Shown in pieces: positions 1 through 5,103 of a DNA stretch of 5,982 nucleotides; within the stretch, counting starts at the first letter, position 1; each line of letters begins with the position of its first letter. The notes under the pieces are model-generated. The model was not told the DNA's origin and searched no databases. It worked only from the letters and a program-made list of their open reading frames with translations. Position numbers and translations under genes: made by a program. The stretch spans positions 1 through 5,982 of the forward strand of contig JAISQH010000480.1 of assembly GCA_031274385.1 (NCBI GenBank). Reading direction: 5' to 3'. Source of the stretch: Planctomycetaceae bacterium (GTDB lineage Bacteria > Planctomycetota > Planctomycetia > Pirellulales > Thermoguttaceae).

Positions 1-72
1 AAAATCTTCCTTGAGTAAAATAATAATGAACACCGTCAAAAACAGAACAAGTTAAAACCAACCTTGAATTTC

Positions 73-91
73 TTTGCGTCTTTGCGCGCAA
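73..91. repeat. Dispersed CTTTGCG-type repeat, copy A
   Basis: The segment reads TTTGCGTCTTTGCGCGCAA and matches 15 of 19 bases with 5061-5079. It contains an internal near-duplication (TTTGCG twice). Similar 'ctttgcgtctttgcg' strings are, as I recall, common intergenic repeats in environmental bacterial genomes; this is memory and not checked. Both copies here lie 3' of a minus-strand gene. Confidence 0.5.
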
Positions 92-100
92 TCCTTAAAA

Positions 101-118
101 AATAAAAGAGACAGTTAC
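101..118. repeat. Solo copy of the element 1 terminal repeat
   Basis: The segment matches 16 of 18 bases with the reverse complement of the left terminal repeat of element 1 (2745-2762), including an unbroken GAGACAGTTAC-like end. It is in the same orientation as the right terminal repeat at 3018-3035. It could be a decayed end of a third element whose remainder lies left of the window or has been lost. The A-rich half is low complexity, so part of the match may be chance. Confidence 0.35.
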
Positions 119-176
119 CGCTGCGTTCCATCACCGGTTATGCATCATCACGTCGCTAGCGCGGCTAAAATCTTGT

Positions 177-211
177 CCCACAAAAAATGAAATCATCAAG
201 CATTTTTCTTT
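177..211. repeat. Solo copy of the element 2 right terminal repeat
   Basis: This segment matches 5029-5063 at 30 of 35 positions, 21 of the first 22 being identical (core CCCACAAAAAATGAAAT). At 5029-5063 the same sequence is the right terminal repeat of the second palindromic element plus a little flank. Here it stands without a visible inverted partner and ends 4 bp from the stop codon of the lyase gene. It is either the relic of an element or a conserved 3'-flanking module. Confidence 0.65.
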
Positions 212-214
212 AAT

Positions 215-2632
215 CTACATTTTGTTTCGTAACATTTGAATGATTGCGTCGTCTTGTTCGTCTGGGATATTTTTGAGGAGGGGATTGATTTGTTTGAAGC
301 GGCGGAATTGAGTTTTGAGTTCTTCATCCGACAATTTTTTGAGTTCTTCAATCGGAATCGGTGACTTTTTGGCAAATTCGTCAATGAGTGCGCCGTACTT
401 TTTGGTAAGAGCCGTCATCGGATCCTCTTCGGTTTCATTGTTGTTACCTGAAGCGATTTCGTTTTCGGCTAATTCTTGGTCGTCAATCGGCGAAGTGTAA
501 GTTCGATCCGCAACACCGGGCGAATTTTTGGCAAGATTCCGTTCCGAAGCGGCGGCAGGGCGAATTTTAATCGTCATCGTAACCTCATCAACCGGCGCCT
601 CAAAACCAAAACCAAGACGGAACGGAATTTTTGTGGTTCGCGGAATGGGTTCATTCAAGGCTCCCGCCTCAAAAACCAATGTTTTAGGACGTTTGGCAAA
701 TTTGTTTGTTGAATGATCGAGTTCGATAACCTCATTGCTCACCGTAACATGAAGTGCCTGATTGCCTTCGCCGACAATCAGTTTCCGCACTGGAGAATCC
801 TCATCTTCCGTCAACATTTTGAAAGGACCAAACGTAATCAGGCAATTTTCAAAAGCAACCGGTTTTCGTCCTCGAAAACGGTCAACCACCGACAACATCG
901 CTTTGCCCGACGAATCCGGGTCTTTGCCGGTTCGGTCAAAAATAAAGGTTCGCGTGAACTCCTTGACATCTTTGGGATCATTCCATTCATAAACGTATTG
1001 AAAATCAAATTTCAGCGTATCCATTTCGTCGCTGTATTCACGCAACAGTAAGGGTGCGACGGTTCCTTTGCCGTTTTTCTGAAGTTTTTCGTCGATGCGC
1101 GGCACCGGGTGACCGAACGAATTGACGAGATTACTTTCCATGGGGTCTTTGATAACCAAGCCGCGCCGGTTGTATCTGGCTCCGATGTCGCAAAGCGGTG
1201 CTCCGCCGCCTAACGCAACAATATAAGTTCCGACATCGCTGTGGTTATTCCGTTCATCGTTGTTGCCGCCTTTCAATTGGACTCCGATTTGATTTTGTTC
1301 CTTTTTTCCGGTTCGCAGAATCATAACGCCGTTGAGCGGAAACTCGCTCCGAAATGTTTCCAACGGCGGAATTTCAGTACCGGAAGCAAGACCTTTTTGT
1401 TCGGTTGCCGAATTAGGAAAACAATAAATTCCAACCATATAAAGATGTCCCGGTCCGATACCGAAAAACGGATCCCGATTTTCAATTTCGGTCAGCCCCA
1501 TTTGGAACCGCTTGCTGACAAACGCTGTTGGAAACAACTGAGGACGGTCACCGCGCCAACGGTTGCCGAATGATTCGTACACGCCCGGCGTTATTTCCAT
1601 GCGGGGACCGTAAAGTGCCGTTTCTTTAATATTGGGACGCTTAAACATATCGATTCGTCCGCCTGTCGCTTGATACAATATTTCCGCAAGAAGAATAAAC
1701 GAACCGTAACCTTCGTTCCACGCCCAAGCACCGTCTGGAAAATAACCGTCCCGCGTAAAAATCTGGAGAAATTTTTCGACATTCGTTTCGGCGGAGGCGA
1801 TGTATTTTGCCCGAAGATCCGCCGAGTCAATCAACGCCAACGCCGCACCAACCACCGCAGCATGAGACATCGCATTGACATGACCGGCATCGTTTGCCCA
1901 GCCGATCAAGCCGTAATTATCTGTTAAAATGGCTTCTTCGAACACGCTGAAAACACGGGCTTGAACAGAATTACGGATCAAATCACGGCAATCAGCCGAA
2001 AGTTTTTTGCTAAGCCAATAATGAAGAGTTGCCAAATCCCATGCGGTTCGGGCGATTTGATGGTCAATGGCACGGGATTCGCCTTTGAATTTTTTCGCGT
2101 CGCCATCTTCCCAAGGAATTGTCCAGTTTGGTTCCATGCAGATGACCAAAACGGTTTCTTCAATATCACGGATAAAACGTCCTTTATTTTCAAAACATTC
2201 CGCCAACGCAAGACGGAATAACCGATTACGGCGTTGGTTAAATTTATTTTCGTAATCGCGGTTAATTTCGTTATATGATTTTGTTTCTGTTTCGTAGAAC
2301 CGCATATAATCTTCTTCGGTTGGTTCCGGGACGGGTTCTTTCTGCAATTTTTCGGCGTCCGCAATGACCGATTTGAAAACGGGCGATGTTGCGAGGGCGT
2401 TCCATTTTTCGCGTTCGGCAATTGGAGCCCCGACGCCTTTGGCTCCTTTGGAAACGCTGATCACGTTGGCAGTGAGGATTTGGCTGCGTTCCAGAATTTT
2501 TTTCGCACGGGAACTGATTGCCCGTTTCCCTTTGCTTTCCTCGTCCTGCCCGAACATCTGTTCGCCAAACAGTCCGGTCAACAAAATAAAAACAACCGCC
2601 CAAAACCGAAATGAAAGGTGTGTCATCGTCAT
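215..2632 (-). CDS. Secreted heparinase II/III-type polysaccharide lyase
   Basis: Predicted exported enzyme that cleaves acidic polysaccharide by beta-elimination; the substrate (glycosaminoglycan, alginate or similar) cannot be read from the sequence. I chose the ATG at 2632 because it begins a good Sec signal peptide: short n-region MTMTHLSFRFW, hydrophobic AVVFILLTGLFG, likely cleavage near FGQ-DEE (residue about 29). This gives 805 residues. The ATG at 2626 is equally possible, and the frame stays open to a TTG at 2743. Residues about 140-365 look like the alpha/alpha toroid; the beta-sandwich lyase domain follows. His251 (AGHVN), Tyr309 (NEGYGS) and His464 (NNHSDVGTY) have spacings of 58 and 155, close to the catalytic His-Tyr-His of Pedobacter heparinase II as I recall them (202, 257, 406). 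NSFGHPVPRID at about 504 is another family hallmark. After an acidic linker (about 717-737) there is a charged helical tail of about 68 residues that is not part of the usual fold. No clear Shine-Dalgarno is seen. Family call is strong; substrate unknown. Confidence 0.85.
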   Translation of the reverse strand: MTMTHLSFRFWAVVFILLTGLFGEQMFGQDEESKGKRAISSRAKKILERSQILTANVISVSKGAKGVGAPIAEREKWNALATSPVFKSVIADAEKLQKEPVPEPTEEDYMRFYETETKSYNEINRDYENKFNQRRNRLFRLALAECFENKGRFIRDIEETVLVICMEPNWTIPWEDGDAKKFKGESRAIDHQIARTAWDLATLHYWLSKKLSADCRDLIRNSVQARVFSVFEEAILTDNYGLIGWANDAGHVNAMSHAAVVGAALALIDSADLRAKYIASAETNVEKFLQIFTRDGYFPDGAWAWNEGYGSFILLAEILYQATGGRIDMFKRPNIKETALYGPRMEITPGVYESFGNRWRGDRPQLFPTAFVSKRFQMGLTEIENRDPFFGIGPGHLYMVGIYCFPNSATEQKGLASGTEIPPLETFRSEFPLNGVMILRTGKKEQNQIGVQLKGGNNDERNNHSDVGTYIVALGGGAPLCDIGARYNRRGLVIKDPMESNLVNSFGHPVPRIDEKLQKNGKGTVAPLLLREYSDEMDTLKFDFQYVYEWNDPKDVKEFTRTFIFDRTGKDPDSSGKAMLSVVDRFRGRKPVAFENCLITFGPFKMLTEDEDSPVRKLIVGEGNQALHVTVSNEVIELDHSTNKFAKRPKTLVFEAGALNEPIPRTTKIPFRLGFGFEAPVDEVTMTIKIRPAAASERNLAKNSPGVADRTYTSPIDDQELAENEIASGNNNETEEDPMTALTKKYGALIDEFAKKSPIPIEELKKLSDEELKTQFRRFKQINPLLKNIPDEQDDAIIQMLRNKM

Positions 2633-2693
2633 AACTTTTTGCCGTTTTTTACTAATTGGTTGATGATTTCCGAACCATAACCCATGACTGATT

Positions 2694-2722
2694 AACATAC
2701 CACAACCGATATTCAAAATCAA
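2694..2722 (-). promoter_or_regulatory. Candidate sigma-70-like promoter of the lyase gene
   Basis: On the minus strand TTGATT (2717-2722) is separated by 17 bp from TATGTT (2694-2699), each 4 of 6 to consensus, which would give a leader of about 55 nt before the ATG at 2632. A second -10-like TATAAC lies at about 2725-2730. The terminal repeat of element 1 (TAGACA reading outward) lies 20 bp upstream of it, a spacing too long for a normal promoter. Weak, position-based call. Confidence 0.22.
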
Positions 2723-2744
2723 TGTTATACCTACACTTTCCAAG

Positions 2745-3035
2745 GTAACTGTCTATTTTAATACGTTGCTATTTATAACAATTATTGAGAATTTTTCTCA
2801 AAACCCTTATTTTTACAAGTACCCTTAGTAGTATGGGACGGAATAAAAAAGTCCCTTCTTTTCCCTTATGAAAAAGAGATAAGGGAAAAGAAGGGTACAG
2901 AATGTTACACTCCGTTGCTACTAAAGTTTTTTGGAAAATATTATAAAAATAAGGGTTTTGAGGAATTATTTTTTCTGAAACGAAATAACATGACGAAAAA
3001 TTGATAAAAAGCCTAAAATTAAAATAGACTGTTAC
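2745..3035. repeat. Nested palindromic element 1, MITE-like
   Basis: Terminal inverted repeats of 18 bp, 17 matching: 2745-2762 (GTAACTGTCTATTTTAAT) against 3018-3035. Inside are concentric inverted repeats: 2797-2814 with 2945-2962 (18 bp, perfect; CTCAAAACCCTTATTTTT), 2825-2831 with 2918-2924 (TTAGTAG), 2838-2842 with 2911-2915, and a central 17-bp perfect stem 2853-2869 with 2879-2895 around a 9-nt loop. There is no coding capacity. The core resembles 4843-5005 in element 2, most clearly the right arm (about 2915-2962 against 4966-5013). It fills the gap between the nucleotidyltransferase stop and the lyase promoter region. No convincing target-site duplication is seen. It could be a non-autonomous transposable element, a large terminator-like structure, or both. 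Confidence 0.75.
2842..2895 (-). terminator. Intrinsic terminator for the nucleotidyltransferase gene
   Basis: Read on the minus strand, the central 17-bp perfect stem of element 1 (2879-2895 pairing with 2853-2869, 9-nt loop) is followed by ACTTTTTTATT, the usual stem plus U-tract of a rho-independent terminator. It lies about 160 bp after the stop at 3053. The stem is AT-rich at its base but long. Read on the plus strand it has no U-tract directly after it. Confidence 0.55.
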
Positions 3036-3052
3036 TTACAATCGTTTGCTCT

Positions 3053-4294
3053 TTAAAGCGATAAGGGTTCACTGGCGAGTTGGCGTTCGTGTTTGGTCAT
3101 TTCGTAAATATCGCGGAGGAGTTGTACATCGCAGGGGCGCTGTTCAACATTTCGGCGGGCGAACATTCGTGCTTGCGTCTGAACCAATGTTTCGACAGCA
3201 GTTTCCGTAACTTGTCCGAATGTCCGTGCGTAATTCACAAAACTCGGAACATTGGTCGTTACGAATCCGTACACCATACTACATGCTCCAATGGTTTTGC
3301 CGGTAAAAACGCTTGTGTTGATTGCAGTCTTGGCGTAATCGCCGATGAAACAACCGACGAATTGCATTCCGGTTTTAACTTTTTTATTGGCGTACTCCAT
3401 AACGACTTCGCCGTAAGTATTTTTCAGGTCACTGTTACTGGTTCCGGCACCGAGGTTGACCCAACTTCCCAGATAACTGTGTCCGAGAAAACCGTGATGT
3501 TGTTTATTGGAATACGGTTCGATGATGGATGCTTCGACTTCGCCGCCGACTTTTGTGGTACTTCCGAGCGACACGGCATCTTTCATGGCGGAGTGTTCGA
3601 TGATTTTCACTTTTTTTCCGACATAAACAGGACCTTTGAAAAAACAGTAAGGTCCGACATTCACATCAGATTCTAAAATAATGGGACCTTCGCTGCTATC
3701 AGTAACACAATATTGACCAAGCGGTTTTCCGTCGGCAGAAAAAACACCATCGGCGATTTCTTTATATTCACGGGTTCGGAGGCGATCATTGAGATTGTCA
3801 TTCATAATACGAATCTGATGCCGAACAATATCGTGAGCATATTCAAGCATTGGGATTGGAATTTCAAGAGGCGGCAGTTTTTTATCTTCAATAATTCCTA
3901 AGAGTTGTGATGCTCCGATTGGTTCATTGGGAAGCGGATTTTCATGGGAAAAGAGAGCGCAGGCAACGCCGTGCGGTCCGGCAACAACACCGGATCGACC
4001 TTCAGAAATGAGGCGTTTGAAATGTTCGATCAGATCAACATGGGGTACAACACGGGCATTGAGAACAAGAACAGGTTCGGAGCGGTTCCCTTTTTCGGTT
4101 GTCCACAGCCAGGGGTAGTCGGACGTCACGAGTTCTTTAAGATAAGGTCGAACAATGACTTCGATATTATCAGCAAGCCGGCGTACCAGATGAATCAATC
4201 GATAGGTTCCGATATTGATTGCAAACGCCGGTCGGGCAATAGTTGCCGGAAAAAGTTGAGGCGAAAGGTTGTCTTCAAATAGAATGATGTGCAT
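3053..4294 (-). CDS. GlmU-like putative sugar nucleotidyltransferase
   Basis: Predicted cytosolic protein of 413 residues with two domains. The N-terminal part (about 1-200) matches what I know as the NTP_transf_4 type: it opens MHIILFEDNLSPQLFPAT and continues ARPAFAINIGTYRL, in place of the glycine-rich GxGTRLxP loop of ordinary sugar-nucleotide pyrophosphorylases. The C-terminal part (about 205-350) is a left-handed beta-helix with hexapeptide-like repeats (VNVGPYCFFKGPVYVGKKVKI) and the conserved block GFLGHSYLGSWVNLGAGTSN near 268-287, followed by SDLKNTYG, as in GlmU-type acyltransferase domains. A charged helical tail ends the protein. Its likely role is making or modifying a nucleotide sugar for envelope polysaccharide; the substrate is unknown. 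The ATG at 4294 was chosen because family members start at the M-x-I-x-LFED strand; an upstream in-frame ATG at 4348 would add 18 unconvincing residues. No Shine-Dalgarno is seen. It stands alone, divergent from tRNA-Leu. Confidence 0.85.
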   Translation of the reverse strand: MHIILFEDNLSPQLFPATIARPAFAINIGTYRLIHLVRRLADNIEVIVRPYLKELVTSDYPWLWTTEKGNRSEPVLVLNARVVPHVDLIEHFKRLISEGRSGVVAGPHGVACALFSHENPLPNEPIGASQLLGIIEDKKLPPLEIPIPMLEYAHDIVRHQIRIMNDNLNDRLRTREYKEIADGVFSADGKPLGQYCVTDSSEGPIILESDVNVGPYCFFKGPVYVGKKVKIIEHSAMKDAVSLGSTTKVGGEVEASIIEPYSNKQHHGFLGHSYLGSWVNLGAGTSNSDLKNTYGEVVMEYANKKVKTGMQFVGCFIGDYAKTAINTSVFTGKTIGACSMVYGFVTTNVPSFVNYARTFGQVTETAVETLVQTQARMFARRNVEQRPCDVQLLRDIYEMTKHERQLASEPLSL

Positions 4295-4389
4295 GGAAAA
4301 ATGATGAAAATAGATTTTATCGGAATTATTGGAAATGGCACGTTGCAAGATTGCATTGTAAAAGCAACTTGTAAGAAGACAAGAATTAA

Positions 4390-4395
4390 ATTATA
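4390..4395 (-). promoter_or_regulatory. Candidate -10 box for the nucleotidyltransferase gene
   Basis: A perfect TATAAT is read on the minus strand about 95 bp before the ATG at 4294. The best -35 at 16-17 bp spacing is poor (GTTATT or TTATTT). An alternative extended -10 (TGCTATACT) lies at 4440-4448. The region is very AT-rich, so chance matches are expected. Confidence 0.3.
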
Positions 4396-4517
4396 CGAGT
4401 TATAAAGGGTAAAATAACTAAAGTTCAACGATTATTAAAAGTATAGCATAAAAATAAGGACGTGAATATAATAGAGCGGAATTTTGAAATAATTTTCACA
4501 AATTTCCTAACGGGATA

Positions 4518-4545
4518 TTGAAAGACATTTTTTTTCATGTAAAAT
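4518..4545 (+). promoter_or_regulatory. Candidate promoter of tRNA-Leu
   Basis: TTGAAA (4518-4523, 5 of 6 to the -35 consensus) is separated by 16 bp, containing a run of eight T, from TAAAAT (4540-4545, 5 of 6 to the -10 consensus). Transcription would start near 4552, giving a 5' leader of roughly 55 nt before the mature tRNA. That leader would contain the 17-bp tandem repeat almost exactly. Confidence 0.45.
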
Positions 4546-4553
4546 AAATGGCG

Positions 4554-4587
4554 ATTTATCAAGTGCAAACATTTATCAAGTGCAAAC
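4554..4587 (+). repeat. 17-bp perfect tandem duplication upstream of tRNA-Leu
   Basis: ATTTATCAAGTGCAAAC occurs twice head to tail, 4554-4570 and 4571-4587, with no mismatch. It lies between the candidate promoter and the tRNA, so it is probably in the 5' leader or at the transcription start. Its role is unknown; it may simply be a recent slippage duplication. Confidence 0.9.
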
Positions 4588-4608
4588 GATTTCATTTGAA
4601 GAGGATTA

Positions 4609-4691
4609 GCCGAACTGGCGGAATGGCAGACGCAGTGGATTCAAAATCCACCGCCCGCAAGGGCATCCCGGTTCAAGTCCGGGGTTCGGTA
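4609..4691 (+). tRNA. tRNA-Leu (anticodon CAA)
   Basis: A complete 83-nt class II cloverleaf can be drawn. The acceptor stem is GCCGAAC (4609-4615) with GTTCGGT (4684-4690, one G-U pair) and discriminator A4691. The anticodon stem is GTGGA/TCCAC (4635-4639/4647-4651) with loop TTCAAAA, placing CAA at 4642-4644, which reads UUG leucine codons. A long variable arm has stem GCCC/GGGC (4653-4656/4661-4664). The T arm is CCCGG-TTCAAGT-CCGGG (4667-4683). The D-arm sequence (TGGCGGAATGGCAGACGCA) is typical for leucine tRNA, and A73 fits leucine identity. The 3' CCA is not encoded (GTG follows), so it must be added after transcription. It is the only plus-strand gene in the window. Confidence 0.97.
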
Positions 4692-4692
4692 G

Positions 4693-4746
4693 TGTGAAGG
4701 GAGTAAAATCGGACGAGTGAACGATTACTCCGCGTCTAACTTCACA
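4693..4746 (+). other. Structured 3' trailer of tRNA-Leu
   Basis: Directly after the tRNA, TGTGAAG (4693-4699) can pair with CTTCACA (4740-4746), and inside it GGAGTAA (4700-4706) with TTACTCC (4725-4731). The inner stem extends to TCG/CGA around a 10-nt loop if two A residues are bulged. Eight unpaired bases (4732-4739, GCGTCTAA) remain on the 3' side. Bases 4731-4740 can also pair with 4771-4780 in the following terminator (9 of 10 positions), so two folds are possible. It may be only a processing trailer, or a small stable RNA; I know no family it matches. Confidence 0.5.
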
Positions 4747-4751
4747 AATTG

Positions 4752-4789
4752 CCCGTCTCTCGTATCTTTTGTTAGAGGCGGGATTTTTT
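4752..4789 (+). terminator. Intrinsic terminator of the tRNA-Leu unit
   Basis: CCCGTCTCT (4752-4760) pairs with AGAGGCGGG (4774-4782), 9 bp with one U-G pair, and is followed by ATTTTTT up to 4789. The loop is 13 nt. This is a good rho-independent terminator about 60 bp after the tRNA. Element 2 begins at the very next base, 4790. Confidence 0.85.
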
Positions 4790-5051
4790 CTGATTATTTC
4801 ATTTTTTGTGAGGCTTCATTTTAGTTTTTAGCCATTTGAAGTCCTTATTTTCCAATATTTTCCAATATTTTCCAAAATACCTTAGTAGCCATGACATTTC
4901 CAGAACCGCTCCCTTATGACTCCTTTTCAATAAGGGAAAATAAGAGAACGGTTTGGGAGACGCAGTTGCTACTAAGGTTTTTTTGGAAAATATTGGAAAA
5001 TAAGGGTTTTAAATGACCAAAATCATTCCCCACAAAAAATGAAATAATCAG
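4790..5051. repeat. Nested palindromic element 2, MITE-like
   Basis: Perfect 21-bp terminal inverted repeats, 4790-4810 (begins CTGATTATTTCATTTTTT) and 5031-5051, enclose concentric inverted repeats. These are 4843-4863 with 4985-5005 (21 bp, perfect), 4880-4889 with 4968-4977 (CCTTAGTAGC, perfect), 4904-4908 with 4949-4953 (AACCG), and a central 8-bp stem 4910-4917 with 4930-4937 (TCCCTTAT) around a 12-nt loop. The left arm holds an extra 10-bp tandem unit (TCCAATATTT, 4851-4870). The core is shared with element 1, but the terminal repeats are unrelated in sequence. On the plus strand the CCTTAGTAGC stem is followed by seven T, so it could also terminate transcription. It has no coding capacity and no obvious target-site duplication. 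Confidence 0.8.
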
Positions 5052-5060
5052 TCAATTTTC

Positions 5061-5079
5061 TCTGTGTCTTTGCGTACAA
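5061..5079. repeat. Dispersed CTTTGCG-type repeat, copy B
   Basis: TCTGTGTCTTTGCGTACAA matches 73-91 at 15 of 19 positions. It lies between the right end of element 2 and the stop codon of the peptidase gene. Copy A also lies 3' of a minus-strand gene and near an element-type terminal repeat, so the association is repeated. Confidence 0.5.
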
Positions 5080-5103
5080 GGGGAAAATGAACCGTTATTT
5101 TGT

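Larger units (their letters stand above)
1..214. other. Non-coding left flank with repeat fragments
   Basis: No plausible gene is seen on either strand between the left edge and the stop codon of the lyase gene at 215. The stretch holds three fragments that recur elsewhere in the window: a CTTTGCG-rich segment (73-91), a segment matching the terminal repeat of the first palindromic element (101-118), and a segment matching the terminal repeat of the second element (177-211). An 8-bp palindrome, CGCTAGCG, lies near 154-161. No clear intrinsic terminator (stem plus T-run) for the lyase gene is visible here. Confidence 0.6.

Noticed and set aside
1978..2421. 147-codon open frame on the minus strand
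   Set aside because: It is a shifted frame within the lyase gene; the lyase frame carries the catalytic motifs, so this is a shadow.
2364..2663. 99-codon plus-strand open frame over the lyase start
   Set aside because: Antisense to the signal peptide and N-terminus of the lyase, with an Arg/Ser-rich translation typical of a shadow frame.
2745..3035. Insertion sequence with its own transposase
   Set aside because: No open frame of useful length exists inside either palindromic element, so only a non-autonomous element is possible.
2737..3042. Target-site duplication around the elements
   Set aside because: Flanks of element 1 (CCAAG / TTACA) and element 2 (TTTTTT / TCAATT) show no convincing direct duplication.
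3080..3676. 198-codon open frame on the plus strand
   Set aside because: It lies wholly antisense to the well-supported nucleotidyltransferase gene, and its translation shows no recognisable domain or sensible composition.
4642..4644. Suppressor or unusual tRNA
   Set aside because: The anticodon is an ordinary CAA in a standard class II leucine tRNA; nothing is abnormal in stems or loops.
4790..5051. CRISPR array
   Set aside because: The repeats are inverted and nested, not regularly spaced direct repeats with unique spacers.
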